Below, one piece after another: positions 35,394-44,471 of a stretch of DNA of 64,000 nucleotides. Position numbers and translations under genes: made by a program. Numbering within the stretch: position 1 is the first letter of the stretch; every line of letters starts with the position of its first letter. Origin of the DNA: JACPUW01 sp049115495 (GTDB taxonomy: Bacteria > Bacteroidota > Bacteroidia > CAILMK01 > JACPUW01); assembly GCA_049115495.1 (NCBI GenBank), contig JAGDZV010000001.1, positions 682,001-746,000 of the forward strand. Direction: 5' to 3'. The notes beneath the pieces were generated by a model. It was not told where the DNA came from and ran no database searches. It saw only the letters and a list, made by a program, of their open reading frames with translations.

Positions 35394-36104
35394 CTATTCC
35401 TTTGTTTGGTGCGCTATCACGTAGCCATCAATACCTTTTGACTTAACAGAAACTAGATAAAGTTCTGCACTTGCTTTGTTCTCAAAATTGCCCACAACTA
35501 TTCTAAAGTACCTTTTACCTTTTACCATTGCCGTATTAACATACAGGTCAGGGAATCCCAGTTTTTCCAGTTCTTCTAGTTTCTTAAGCAGTGATAAAAA
35601 GTCAGTAAAAGAACCTACCTGCACCCCATAACCTAATAAACCAGATGTAGTACTTACGTTAACCTTAAAAGTGCCATCGCCACGTACTTTCAATCCTTCA
35701 TATGGGTCTCTTTCTTCAACTACCTTTTCAATTGGTTTATCTTCACTTAACGCTTCTTTTTTCTCAATAATTTCAACCTTTACATCAACCACCCCGGCTG
35801 TTACCATTTGCAAATCAATGGCGGCCTGTTTTGATAAGTCAATTATTCTCTGATCTTTTCCGAATGGTCCTCTATCGTTAATTCTAACCTCTACCGATTT
35901 TCCATTCCATAAATTGGTAACTTTTACCCAAGTACCAAAAGGTAATGTGCGGTGTGCAGCTGTAAATGCAAACTTGTCGTATCTGTCGCCAGAAGCCGTT
36001 TCGTTGCCGTGAAGCTTGTCGTTATAAAAACTTGCCTGCCCCTCATAAACCTGAGCCATTAAATAAGATGGTGCTAGGAGAAAAAACCAAATAACGTATT
36101 TCAT
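35394..36104 (-). CDS. RlpA-like double-psi beta-barrel protein with SPOR domain
   Basis: A 236-residue periplasmic or outer-membrane protein. After the signal peptide (IWFFLLAPSYLMAQ) comes a double-psi beta-barrel (~20-115) with GQASFYNDKLHGNETASGD, FTAAHRTLPFGTWVKVTN, VRINDRGPF and IIDLSKQAAIDL, the RlpA signature including the Asp-Arg-Gly-Pro loop. A C-terminal SPOR domain (~155-236) has GYGVQVGSF and YFRIVVGNF. RlpA proteins cleave or bind peptidoglycan lacking stem peptides at division sites. The signal peptide shows no lipobox Cys, unlike E. coli RlpA. It starts a minus-strand stretch that continues with ferredoxin and its reductase. Confidence 0.88.
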   Translation of the reverse strand: MKYVIWFFLLAPSYLMAQVYEGQASFYNDKLHGNETASGDRYDKFAFTAAHRTLPFGTWVKVTNLWNGKSVEVRINDRGPFGKDQRIIDLSKQAAIDLQMVTAGVVDVKVEIIEKKEALSEDKPIEKVVEERDPYEGLKVRGDGTFKVNVSTTSGLLGYGVQVGSFTDFLSLLKKLEELEKLGFPDLYVNTAMVKGKRYFRIVVGNFENKASAELYLVSVKSKGIDGYVIAHQTKE

Positions 36105-36162
36105 GAAAAAAACTGAATGAATAATCAGTGGGCTACAATGTTACGCCCGAGTGATACAATTT

Positions 36163-36489
36163 CTATTCATCGCCCAAATGCTTTACCAAAATATTATGAC
36201 AGTTATCGTCAATCTTAATTTGGCAAGCAAGCCTAGACTCATCAGTTAGATTATATAAAGTATCAAGCATGGCCCACTCATCATCAGTAGCCGGTTCTCC
36301 TACTTTATCAAATCCTTCTTTTACCGTTACATGGCAAGTAGCACATAGGGCCATTCCTCCACAAGTTGCCAGCACAGGATATCCACTTCCTTTAAGCACT
36401 TCCATTAAGTTGAGTGCCATATCAGTTGGCGCTTCTAGTTCGGCTATGTTGCCATCTTCTTCTTCAACTCTAATTTTAACTATATCCAC
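36163..36489 (-). CDS. 2Fe-2S ferredoxin
   Basis: A 108-residue adrenodoxin/plant-type ferredoxin. The four cluster ligands are seen in ATCGGMALCATCHV (Cys near residues 42, 48, 51) and LACQIK (near 89), with the usual C-x5-C-x2-C spacing. The start is GTG 36489; no in-frame ATG precedes it closely. The ferredoxin-NADP reductase gene lies 79 bp upstream on the same strand, so both probably form an electron-transfer pair delivering electrons from NADPH to unidentified acceptors. Confidence 0.9.
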   Translation of the reverse strand: MDIVKIRVEEEDGNIAELEAPTDMALNLMEVLKGSGYPVLATCGGMALCATCHVTVKEGFDKVGEPATDDEWAMLDTLYNLTDESRLACQIKIDDNCHNILVKHLGDE

Positions 36490-36568
36490 AAGGAAATTTT
36501 AAATTCTGAATTATAAATTTTAAATGAACCCATTAACTAATAACATGTAACAATTAACAAACTACCAA

Positions 36569-37576
36569 CTAAAACCCATTAACTCCATTTACTGTGGTGT
36601 ACTTTAAATTGAATTTTCGATCTGGATTTAATCTTTTCCATGCGCTTTGAGCCATTAGTGCAGCTTCATGATAACCACAAAGAATCAGTTTAAGTTTACC
36701 GGGGTATGTATTTATATCGCCTATGGCATAAACACCAGGCACGTTGGTTTGATAGTCTAATGTATTATCCACCTTTATCGCATTATCTTCAATTTCTAAA
36801 CCCCAATCGGCCAAAGGACCGAGCTCTGGCTTAAGACCAAATAATGGAATGAAATTATCAACCTCTACATGGGTTGGCCAGCCTTCTTTATTGGTAATTA
36901 CCAAATGATCTAACTTGCCGTTACCTTTTAACTCGGTAACATTTGAATCTAAATGAAGATTGATTTTGCCTTGCTCGGCGAGTTTAAAAACTTTTTCTAC
37001 TGAATCTGGCGCACCTCTAAAACGCTTTGTTCTATGTACCAATGTTAATTCTGAAGCCAATTCGCTCAAAAACACTGTCCAATCTAAGGCAGAATCTCCG
37101 CCGCCAGCCAAAACAAGCTTTTTTCCTGTATATACTTCCGGGTCTTTCACAAAGTAGTCAACCCCTTTTTGTTCAAAGTCTATAAGGTTTTCGATAGGCG
37201 GTTTTCTTGGTTCAAAAACTCCTAATCCACCTGCAATTACAATAACTTTTGAGTGAATTTCGTCTCCCCCAGTAGTATAGGTCACAAATTCATTATCGCC
37301 TAATTTGTCCATTTTCTCGGCCTTTTGCCCAAGAGACCATGTTGGCTTAAAAGGCGCAATCTGCTCCATTTGATTTTTAACCAAATCACCTGCCAAAATT
37401 TCTGGATAACCAGGAATATCATAAATTGGCTTTTTAGGATAAATCTCTGTTAATTGTCCACCTGGTTGAGGAAGTACATCAACCAAATGGCATTTCATAC
37501 CTAAAAGGCCAGCTTCAAAAACAGCAAAAAGACCTACGGGCCCCGCTCCTATTATGCAGATATCGGTGTTTATCAT
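36569..37576 (-). CDS. Ferredoxin-NADP reductase, thioredoxin-reductase type
   Basis: A 335-residue flavoprotein with the FAD motif IIGAGPVGLFAVFEAG (residues ~7-22) and NADP-binding motif LAGGGDSALDWTVFL (~155-169). It has no CxxC redox pair, which separates ferredoxin-NADP reductases of this type from thioredoxin reductases. The late VYAIGDINTYPGKLKLIL block is the conserved FAD-ribityl contact. Its gene lies directly upstream of the ferredoxin gene. A perfect TACATTTG promoter (37606-37599, minus strand) stands 23 bp before the ATG. Confidence 0.9.
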   Translation of the reverse strand: MINTDICIIGAGPVGLFAVFEAGLLGMKCHLVDVLPQPGGQLTEIYPKKPIYDIPGYPEILAGDLVKNQMEQIAPFKPTWSLGQKAEKMDKLGDNEFVTYTTGGDEIHSKVIVIAGGLGVFEPRKPPIENLIDFEQKGVDYFVKDPEVYTGKKLVLAGGGDSALDWTVFLSELASELTLVHRTKRFRGAPDSVEKVFKLAEQGKINLHLDSNVTELKGNGKLDHLVITNKEGWPTHVEVDNFIPLFGLKPELGPLADWGLEIEDNAIKVDNTLDYQTNVPGVYAIGDINTYPGKLKLILCGYHEAALMAQSAWKRLNPDRKFNLKYTTVNGVNGF

Positions 37577-37598
37577 CTTCTAATTCTCAAAAATCGCA

Positions 37599-37606
37599 CA
37601 AATGTA
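37599..37606 (-). promoter_or_regulatory. -7 promoter TACATTTG of the reductase/ferredoxin genes
   Basis: An exact TAnnTTTG on the minus strand, 22-23 nt upstream of ATG 37576. It separates this unit from the recO/porZ unit that ends at 37669. Confidence 0.5.
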
Positions 37607-37668
37607 TGTGAGCCAAAGTTTATTGGAGCATGACCTGTATCAGCTTTGAATGTGATTTAGGCTACACT

Positions 37669-38376
37669 TTAGTTCAATACCCCTCTAATTACGTGCAGAG
37701 ACTTCAATTCTCTGAAGCCACCTACGTGATAGGCAAAAAAATCAATGAGTTTATCAAGCAATTGTGCTCTTAACTGCTTTGGTTTTTCATTTATTTTAGA
37801 ATTAGCCATTAGCGCTACCAACAATTGTGTTTCATCACTACTCAAAATTTCTTTTTCTGATAATGGAACATTGGTAAACACCCCTTCTCTAAGATGAAAA
37901 AATCTTGCGGTTTGGGTTTCGGTTGGAGCAAAACCCAACAATTGTGCAAGCTCAATTAAAAACAAATGAGCCCAGTAGGTATTTGATTCTGCACTTACTT
38001 CAAGTTTCAATATTTTTTGATACAACCAATCAAAGAGTTCTTGATCTTGCTCTGTGTTATTTAAAACATTTTGAAGCACCTCACATGCAAAAATTGACAA
38101 ACTTGATTTTACAATATCAGTTTGTATACTAGCCATTGGAGGTGATGGCTTCGCTTCTTTTAGGGTGTGAAGCTGCCTATTCTCTTTGTAATAATAAACC
38201 AACTCAAGCAAGCTAAAAGATTGTAGCATTGAAACACTAATTCGAGCTTTTTTGCGATAAGCTCCTTGAATTATAAAAGAACACAAACCGTGATCTTTTG
38301 TAAAAACCTTCGCAATTACGCTGGTATCTCCGTATTTAATAAAGCCCAGAACAATTCCAAAGCCATTTACGATCAT
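37669..38376 (-). CDS. recO: DNA repair protein RecO
   Basis: A 235-residue RecO. The N-terminal OB-fold reads VLGFIKYGDTSVIAKVFTKDHGLCSF, then GAYRKKARISVSMLQSFSLLEL. The helical C-terminal part has FACEVLQNVL and FLIELAQLLGFAP. RecO binds ssDNA and RecR and helps load RecA during recombinational repair. The C-terminal zinc-finger cysteines of some homologues are absent, as is common in Bacteroidota. Its start overlaps the porZ stop by one base (TAATG), so it is translated from the porZ transcript; recO-porZ linkage is usual in this phylum. Confidence 0.92.
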   Translation of the reverse strand: MIVNGFGIVLGFIKYGDTSVIAKVFTKDHGLCSFIIQGAYRKKARISVSMLQSFSLLELVYYYKENRQLHTLKEAKPSPPMASIQTDIVKSSLSIFACEVLQNVLNNTEQDQELFDWLYQKILKLEVSAESNTYWAHLFLIELAQLLGFAPTETQTARFFHLREGVFTNVPLSEKEILSSDETQLLVALMANSKINEKPKQLRAQLLDKLIDFFAYHVGGFRELKSLHVIRGVLN

Positions 38377-40652
38377 TATCTAATGATCATAATTTTAGAA
38401 ATATGAGTTTTTTTTCCATCTCTATCGCTAGAAAATGCGAGATAAACACCTGATGACACATCTCTACCACCAAAGGTTCTACCATACCAAACTGCTGTAC
38501 CGCCTTGGGCAGTTGTCTCAAAAACCAAGTTTCCGTTTAGGTCTGTTATTTTAACATTAGCATTTTCTACCAAACCCGTAATGGCAATTGGCCCTTCATA
38601 ACCTGGTTCTACAGGGTTAGGATATACATAAATACCTTCAGCATTTCCAGAGCCTTCTGTGGCCACTGCTCTATACGAGATAATGCCTTTATCAGTTGCT
38701 AAAAAAACTTCGCCAGTACCACCATCAATGCCAATTCTTCTAACAACATTGCTCAGTATAGGACTATTCTCTGCGTTAAATCTGTAAATGATTTCATCAC
38801 CATCTTCATTGGTTACAAATACACCATTATCAGTTCCAAACCATTTTTGATTTGCCCCATCAATGGTAATACAATTCACTTTTTGACCTTCAAGCAAATA
38901 CCCCACAGCATCTCCTTCTTGAATTAATGGTCTTGATGCATCAAAACTTGAATTACCATCAGTAGCAAATACATTTTGAGGAGAATAAATAACCGCTACG
39001 CCATCTCCCGTTCCTATCCAAATATCACCGTCTTTGTCAAGAGTCATACTATAAACATCTGATGCAGGTAAATTTCCGTTACCTACCGATTGGTCTACCC
39101 TCCTTACCTTATCGTCGCTCTTATTCATTGGGGTGCCACCATCATTAAAAACATAAATTCCATCAAGGTGTATGGCTACCCATTTTTGTCCTTCAGCATC
39201 GCACAATACTTCTGTAACCCGTTTTTCATTTCCTAAATTAAATGATTGCCATTTACCATTGGCTAACCTTACGGCCAATTGGTTTTCGGTGTATTGTAAG
39301 CTCATCCAAAGATTACCTTGGGTATCAAGGTCTATACCAGCCATCATAATCCATGCTTCAGGATCTGTGCTATTGTTTTGGCGTCCTAGAATACCTTCAG
39401 TATTATCATAATCATATACCGTAATATTATCATCGGCATCAAATACGGCCAAGCCCTTGTTGTAACTGGCTACATACTTTGTATTTGTAGACGCATCAAT
39501 TCTAACCCTGTGTAAGTCTCTTAAAGGCGTAAGTTCTGTTCTATTTACCCCGTTAAAATTGAACCACCTTTGCTCTTTAAAAACGTAAATACCATTGTTT
39601 AAAAATCTGGGATTATAGGCTAAATTAACGCCGCCAGAAGCTACCCAAAGTTGGCCATTGGCATAAGCAAAATCCCACGCCGATGGGCCCGCCGGACCAT
39701 TTGGTGTAGCAAACCTTCTTTGTGTTTCAAGCTTAACCAATCCATTGGTTACGTTTGATATCCAAACCATGCCATTCTTATCTATTAGGCCATGGCTTGG
39801 TGAGTTTGTTTCAACGGAATCAGCGCTATAGTCTTCTTCAAAAAAGAGCAGATTAATTCTCTTAGTAACGGCTAGTTTGCCGTTTTGTATATCCATATGT
39901 CTAACCTGTGCCCATGGCATAGGTGCAAAATCTGTAAAGTTTGTGCCATCATATTGCAATACCCTATTATCTCCAAGGTGCATAATCAGCTTTTCATTAA
40001 AAACCTGCATGGCATGGCATTCCATACTCATTTCGGTACGCCAAAACGAAAAATCTAAAAGATTATCTTGCAAACTGCCAGAACGCAAACCTTGATCGGT
40101 GCTTATATACACCCTGTTTTGAAAAACTGCTACATCGTTAATGGCCAACTGATTGCCTCTTTCATCAAGATTTATGTATGATTCTCTAATTTCTCTTTTT
40201 TCAATATCGTAAACTACAACCCCAAAGTTTGTAGCCATATAAGCCAATCCATTTGAAAAATAAAAGTTCTTTACCCTTTTGTCGCCAATTATTGAACTAG
40301 CATTTGATATGTAAGGAATAGGCACAATATAGTCAGCTCCTAGCATATCTAGCTGTCCATCTTCATAGGCTACAAATACATTATTAGTTAAAGGGTCATA
40401 GTCTATGGTTTCAATTTCAACCCCGCTTAGGCCATCAACACGGCTAAAGGTGGTCATGGTATTATCGGTTTTGTGAATATGAAAAAGACCATATTGCGTG
40501 GCGCAATAAATAAAATCTTCGGCTTCAACCGATTTTTTAGCTGCCTTGTAGTTGAGATGAGAACGCCACTCTCCTATTTGCACTTGCGCTACTAAACCCG
40601 TAAATGTTAAAATGCTTGCTATGAAAAAGACTACACTTTTAGTTTTTATCAT
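38376..40652 (-). CDS. porZ: Type IX secretion system protein PorZ
   Basis: A 758-residue secreted protein. After the signal peptide (to GLVAQ) come two beta-propeller domains (~25-650) with repeated two-component-regulator-propeller motifs: FSRVDGLSGVEIETID, IWIGTGDGVAVIY, QKWFGTDNGVFV. The last ~80 residues (YPNPVEPGY, VKITDLNGNLVFET, GRDVSSGVYLAF) are a type A T9SS C-terminal domain. PorZ is a component of the T9SS attachment complex that works with the PorU sortase to modify cargo with A-LPS. The opening QIGEWRSHLNY is typical of PorZ, and the recO neighbour is the usual one. Confidence 0.88.
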   Translation of the reverse strand: MIKTKSVVFFIASILTFTGLVAQVQIGEWRSHLNYKAAKKSVEAEDFIYCATQYGLFHIHKTDNTMTTFSRVDGLSGVEIETIDYDPLTNNVFVAYEDGQLDMLGADYIVPIPYISNASSIIGDKRVKNFYFSNGLAYMATNFGVVVYDIEKREIRESYINLDERGNQLAINDVAVFQNRVYISTDQGLRSGSLQDNLLDFSFWRTEMSMECHAMQVFNEKLIMHLGDNRVLQYDGTNFTDFAPMPWAQVRHMDIQNGKLAVTKRINLLFFEEDYSADSVETNSPSHGLIDKNGMVWISNVTNGLVKLETQRRFATPNGPAGPSAWDFAYANGQLWVASGGVNLAYNPRFLNNGIYVFKEQRWFNFNGVNRTELTPLRDLHRVRIDASTNTKYVASYNKGLAVFDADDNITVYDYDNTEGILGRQNNSTDPEAWIMMAGIDLDTQGNLWMSLQYTENQLAVRLANGKWQSFNLGNEKRVTEVLCDAEGQKWVAIHLDGIYVFNDGGTPMNKSDDKVRRVDQSVGNGNLPASDVYSMTLDKDGDIWIGTGDGVAVIYSPQNVFATDGNSSFDASRPLIQEGDAVGYLLEGQKVNCITIDGANQKWFGTDNGVFVTNEDGDEIIYRFNAENSPILSNVVRRIGIDGGTGEVFLATDKGIISYRAVATEGSGNAEGIYVYPNPVEPGYEGPIAITGLVENANVKITDLNGNLVFETTAQGGTAVWYGRTFGGRDVSSGVYLAFSSDRDGKKTHISKIMIIR

Positions 40653-40713
40653 TTGCTTTAGTTTTTAGCGATACAGTAACGCCAAATGTTAATTTTTATT
40701 TGCTTGCACGAAT

Positions 40714-41985
40714 TTAATCATGAGCATGGTTCGAAAACTCGAAATATTTCAGGGCTTTGTGAGCATTCTGTTCTATTTCTAAGTTAAAATCTTGTTGAAC
40801 TGTTCCTTCATTCAACGCTTTACCTAAATATAAACCTCCATTATTTGAGCGCATACCAGGATAAAAGAAAAACTTGGCGCCGCCTTTATAAAACTTGGTT
40901 GTATTCATTTCGTCTCCAAAACTTGTTTTTGAAACAATTGAAGGGGCCATTGCATAGAAAACAGGAACCGCAAACGCAAGGCCATAAGATAGAAGCAGTC
41001 TAGATTTCTTTTTAGCAACAAAGTTGTTTACCAAAAGGCCAAACATAATTAGTAGCACAAAATAGGCTGGTAAAAAGAAAACGTGATTATCACTTACATT
41101 ATACCTTGCTGCAAATCCATACACTACAAAACCTAGTATAAATAATCCCCAATGCAAGCTCTTTTCTACCGCTGGTTTAAAAGCTGCAATAATTAATAGG
41201 ATGGCCAACGGACCAAAATTGAAAAACAAAAGTGCAAATGATTTTAACGTGCCGCTCAAAATGGTTTGCGCACTTAAATCTAGAACTTCATCTTTAAAGC
41301 TATTGTCAAACAGCACACTTTGAATGGTATTGGTTTCAAACACAATGGGTAAAACAAATAATATTGATGTGGGCACCAAAAATGACAATAGGTACCGAGC
41401 CCAATATTTTGCCTTGAAACTAAACGCCAAATATCCCCAATAGGCCAAAAAAGGGAAATAAAGGAGCTGCTGTACATGTATCATCATGGCTACTCCTAAA
41501 AGAAAGGCCGACTGGAATAGATAGCGTTTATCTCTTTTTTTATGCCACTTTACGTACCATAATATGATGAAAGAAGTGAATGCAAGGTTTAACGTGTAAA
41601 CCTCAATTATTTCTGCATGGCGCCAAAAAGTGAAAGAGACACCCAACAGCAGCATGGTTAAAAACCTTATTTCTACTTTAACCAATAAGATTTTCAAAAT
41701 TTTTGAAAGCATATAGAGACATAATACCGCGGGCAAAATTGATAACATTTGAAAAGCAAGATGAGATCCTTCAAAACCCGTGGGCCATGAAACCAAATGC
41801 AGTATGTTTATATATAAGAAGTGGTTGGTAGCGTTGGTTGAAATATCAAAACCGTTTAAGGCCGCCACTGAAAAACTAAGGGCATCGCCAAGTGCCGGCT
41901 CTTTACTACGCTCAAAAAAATAAAGCGCCAAAAAAAGTAGCAATAACAATCTTTCACAATATGCACGGAACCAATATATAAGCAA
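40714..41985 (-). CDS. DUF2723-like multipass membrane protein (GT-C type)
   Basis: A 423-residue protein with about ten transmembrane helices. Near residues 40-150 it shows the DUF2723-like pattern: ...NHFLYINILHLVSWP... and FTFWRHAEIIEVYTLNLAF. DUF2723 proteins resemble GT-C glycosyltransferases (protein O-mannosyltransferase-like) that use lipid-linked sugars. The catalytic first-loop Asp/Glu typical of active GT-C enzymes is not obvious here, so the activity is uncertain. It ends 62 bp upstream of porZ on the same strand and may be cotranscribed with it. Confidence 0.65.
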   Translation of the reverse strand: MLIYWFRAYCERLLLLLFLALYFFERSKEPALGDALSFSVAALNGFDISTNATNHFLYINILHLVSWPTGFEGSHLAFQMLSILPAVLCLYMLSKILKILLVKVEIRFLTMLLLGVSFTFWRHAEIIEVYTLNLAFTSFIILWYVKWHKKRDKRYLFQSAFLLGVAMMIHVQQLLYFPFLAYWGYLAFSFKAKYWARYLLSFLVPTSILFVLPIVFETNTIQSVLFDNSFKDEVLDLSAQTILSGTLKSFALLFFNFGPLAILLIIAAFKPAVEKSLHWGLFILGFVVYGFAARYNVSDNHVFFLPAYFVLLIMFGLLVNNFVAKKKSRLLLSYGLAFAVPVFYAMAPSIVSKTSFGDEMNTTKFYKGGAKFFFYPGMRSNNGGLYLGKALNEGTVQQDFNLEIEQNAHKALKYFEFSNHAHD

Positions 41986-42031
41986 AGGCGTCTATTCAAC
42001 GTTATTTAACAACTCTCAAAGTAAGTATTTA

Positions 42032-42039
42032 TAGATTTG
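42032..42039 (+). promoter_or_regulatory. -7 promoter TAGATTTG
   Basis: An exact TAnnTTTG, 18 bp before the ATG of the thioredoxin-like gene at 42058. Confidence 0.5.
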
Positions 42040-42057
42040 CCAAACACAATTTAGATT

Positions 42058-42531
42058 ATGGAAATTAAGAATCTAGTAACACTTGTAATATTTAGCATAG
42101 TAGCATTTTTATTGGCTTTTAGATACCCAAGCAACAAGGAGCTTGAATGGTATGATTGGAATGAAGGTTATGCCTTGGCAAAAAAGAACAACAAAATTAT
42201 TTTGGTTGATGCCTATACTGATTGGTGTGGATGGTGTAAAAAAATGGATAAGGACACATATGCAAAGCAAAATGTGATCAGTTACATAAACAAGCATTTT
42301 GTTCCTATCAAATTTAATCCTGAATTAAAGCAGAAATATAATATTGGGGAAAATGAAATTAAACCGAGAGAGCTCTTAGGAAGCCTTAGTGGTGGTCAAA
42401 ATGTGGGTTACCCAACCACTTTTTTCTTAAGTTTAGAAAAAAATCAGGTGCAAATGGAAAGTGGTTATAAAAATGCTGAACAGTTTATGCGCATTCTTGA
42501 AGAAAAAGTAAAATGGGCTAAAGGCGAATAG
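42058..42531 (+). CDS. Membrane-anchored thioredoxin-like protein
   Basis: A 157-residue protein with one N-terminal hydrophobic helix (NLVTLVIFSIVAFLLAF) that acts as anchor or signal, then a thioredoxin fold. The redox motif is WCGWCKKMDKDTY (CGWC, Cys near residues 57 and 60), and the cis-Pro lies in GYPTTFFLS. Belongs to the thioredoxin_7/DUF255-like group, which reduces disulfides in the periplasm. A perfect TAGATTTG promoter precedes it. rlmD starts 17 bp after its stop but has its own promoter within the gap and 3' end. Confidence 0.85.
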   Translation: MEIKNLVTLVIFSIVAFLLAFRYPSNKELEWYDWNEGYALAKKNNKIILVDAYTDWCGWCKKMDKDTYAKQNVISYINKHFVPIKFNPELKQKYNIGENEIKPRELLGSLSGGQNVGYPTTFFLSLEKNQVQMESGYKNAEQFMRILEEKVKWAKGE

Positions 42532-42536
42532 CCTTA

Positions 42537-42544
42537 TATCTTTG
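42537..42544 (+). promoter_or_regulatory. -7 promoter of rlmD (leaderless)
   Basis: TATCTTTG, an exact TAnnTTTG with CGGC between it and the ATG at 42549. The transcript would start at or within a few nt of the start codon. Same 4-nt spacing as at 21533/21538 and 21479/21474. Confidence 0.55.
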
Positions 42545-42548
42545 CGGC

Positions 42549-43958
42549 ATGGCTCGCAAAAGCAGAAATTTTGAATTAAAAAGCGTTGATGTAATTGATA
42601 TTGACGCAAAAGGCCGCGGTGTTGTAAAGCATGAAGAAAAGGTAATTTTTGTACCAGATACATGCCCCGGCGATACCATCTCACTTAGAACTTTTAAAAA
42701 GAAGAAAAACTATTTTGAAGGTAGACTTCTTGAACTTGAAACTAAATCGAGCGATAGAGTTGAACCTTTTTGTGAGCATTACGATGATTGCGGCGGCTGC
42801 AAGCTTCAACACATTTCATATAAAAAACAACTTGAGTTAAAAGAGAAGCAAGTTTTTGATGCCATTACTCGCATAGCAAAAGTGCCTTACCAAGAGTTTC
42901 TGCCCATTTTAGGCTGTAATGAAACCGAGCGATATAGAAACAAGTTAGAGTTCTCAGCTTCAAACAAACGTTGGATTACTAAGGCTGAATCGGCTACAGA
43001 AAAAGATTTTCCTGAAGAGAATGGGCTTGGTTTTCACATTGCGGGCAGGTTTGATAAGATTTTACACGTAGAGAAATGCCATTTTCAACCAGAACCTAGC
43101 AATGCCATAAGAAACTTTGTTTACCATTTTGCTGAAAAAAGCGGAGCTGACTTTTATGATCCAAGAGCACATCAGGGACAATTACGCTCAGTTTTGATCA
43201 GAAATAATGAAGAAGGCGATTTTATGGTGTCCATTATGGTAACTAGCCAAGGTGTTGACTTTGCCAAAACTGTTTTAAGCGAACTTAAAAATGAGTTTCC
43301 ACAGATAAAATCGGGCCTTTTAATTGAAAACAATAAGGTAAACGATACTATTTATGATCTTGAACCAGAAGTTGTTTTTGGAGAAGCATACATTACCCAG
43401 AATATTTTTGGTCTTGAGTTTGAAGTTGATGCCAAATCATTTATGCAAACCAACTCAAAACAAACGCTAAAGCTTTATTCATTAGCTAAAGAATTTGCGG
43501 GGCTTAAAGGCAATGAAGTGGTTTACGATCTGTTTTGCGGTGTAGGTACCATAGGCATGTATTTGAGCAATAGCTGCAAAGAGGTAATTGGTATTGAAAC
43601 TGTGCCTGAAGCCATTATTAAGGCCAATAAAAATGCCAAACACAATCAAATTGAAAACATAAAATTTGAAACAGGATCAGTTGAGCATGTAATGACTGAT
43701 GAATTCAGAAATAAATATCCTGCACCTGATGTTGTAATTACCGATCCACCAAGAATGGGCATGCACCAAAAGGTAGTAGACATGCTATTAAAAATGGCTC
43801 CAGAAAAAATCGTTTATGTAAGTTGTAACCCTAGCACCCAGTCTAGAGATATAGCTTTATTAAACGAAAAATACGAGCTGGTAAAAGTGCAACCAGTAGA
43901 TATGTTTCCGCATACGCCGCATATTGAGAGTGTTGCCCTTTTGAATTTGAAAATGTAA
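42549..43958 (+). CDS. rlmD: 23S rRNA (uracil-C5)-methyltransferase, RlmD/RumA type
   Basis: A 469-residue tRNA/rRNA m5U methyltransferase. N-terminal TRAM domain (~10-65, with DIDAKGRGVVKHEEKVIFV). The iron-sulfur ligands are seen in CEHYDDCGGC plus a later Cys (GCNETERYRNKLEF region). The SAM-binding Rossmann part has VVYDLFCGVGTIGMYLS, and the catalytic motif is ITDPPRMGM ... VYVSCNPSTQSRD, with the nucleophilic Cys in SCNP. In E. coli RlmD methylates U1939 of 23S rRNA. Related RlmCD enzymes in other phyla may act on additional uridines, so the exact site is inferred. Own leaderless promoter. Confidence 0.9.
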   Translation: MARKSRNFELKSVDVIDIDAKGRGVVKHEEKVIFVPDTCPGDTISLRTFKKKKNYFEGRLLELETKSSDRVEPFCEHYDDCGGCKLQHISYKKQLELKEKQVFDAITRIAKVPYQEFLPILGCNETERYRNKLEFSASNKRWITKAESATEKDFPEENGLGFHIAGRFDKILHVEKCHFQPEPSNAIRNFVYHFAEKSGADFYDPRAHQGQLRSVLIRNNEEGDFMVSIMVTSQGVDFAKTVLSELKNEFPQIKSGLLIENNKVNDTIYDLEPEVVFGEAYITQNIFGLEFEVDAKSFMQTNSKQTLKLYSLAKEFAGLKGNEVVYDLFCGVGTIGMYLSNSCKEVIGIETVPEAIIKANKNAKHNQIENIKFETGSVEHVMTDEFRNKYPAPDVVITDPPRMGMHQKVVDMLLKMAPEKIVYVSCNPSTQSRDIALLNEKYELVKVQPVDMFPHTPHIESVALLNLKM

Positions 43959-44077
43959 CAGTTAGAAGTTTTAAGGATTTGTGATTTATAAATATTGATT
44001 TATTTAAAGACCTAAGTCTGCTCACCTAACTTAGTGTTTAATAAAGTGTTTGCAGTAGGTCAAGTTATTATCAGAAT

Positions 44078-44428
44078 ATGAAAAAAGATAAAGAAGCCAA
44101 ACTACTAGAACTTAAGCAAGACCTTGAGTTTTACAAAGACGCCATAAAAACCATTGCCAATGAGATAATTGACAATGATGTGAGCCATTTTCCTGTTTTT
44201 ATTGCGCATAAAGAGCCAATAGAGCTAGGCAGAAAAGTACTAGATGCCGAAGAGCTTGAAGCCAAGTGGGATATAAGTGCCAGCTTGCTTGAAGAGTTTG
44301 TAGCCAAAGGGTTAGTTGAAGAAGATAAACTCGATGAGTTCAAAGCCGCATTTAAAGATTCAAAAACGCACATGTGTGTGTTTGCGGCTGACAAAGAGAT
44401 TGGGAACTTTATTTTCTTGCCCTATTAA
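44078..44428 (+). CDS. Conserved hypothetical protein
   Basis: A 116-residue acidic soluble protein. A helical N-terminus (LKQDLEFYKDAIKTIANEI) is followed by SHFPVFIAHKEPIELGRKV, a helix-turn region with WDISASLLEEFVAKGLVEE, and a final THMCVFAADKEIGNFIFLPY beta pair. No signal peptide. I recognise it only as the type of small protein conserved among Bacteroidota, without a named domain. Monocistronic, 119 bp after rlmD and convergent with rtcB (43 bp between stops). Confidence 0.6.
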   Translation: MKKDKEAKLLELKQDLEFYKDAIKTIANEIIDNDVSHFPVFIAHKEPIELGRKVLDAEELEAKWDISASLLEEFVAKGLVEEDKLDEFKAAFKDSKTHMCVFAADKEIGNFIFLPY

Positions 44429-44471
44429 GACTGAAAAGCCCTTGAAAGTGGTTCAAGGACTAATTCAGCTT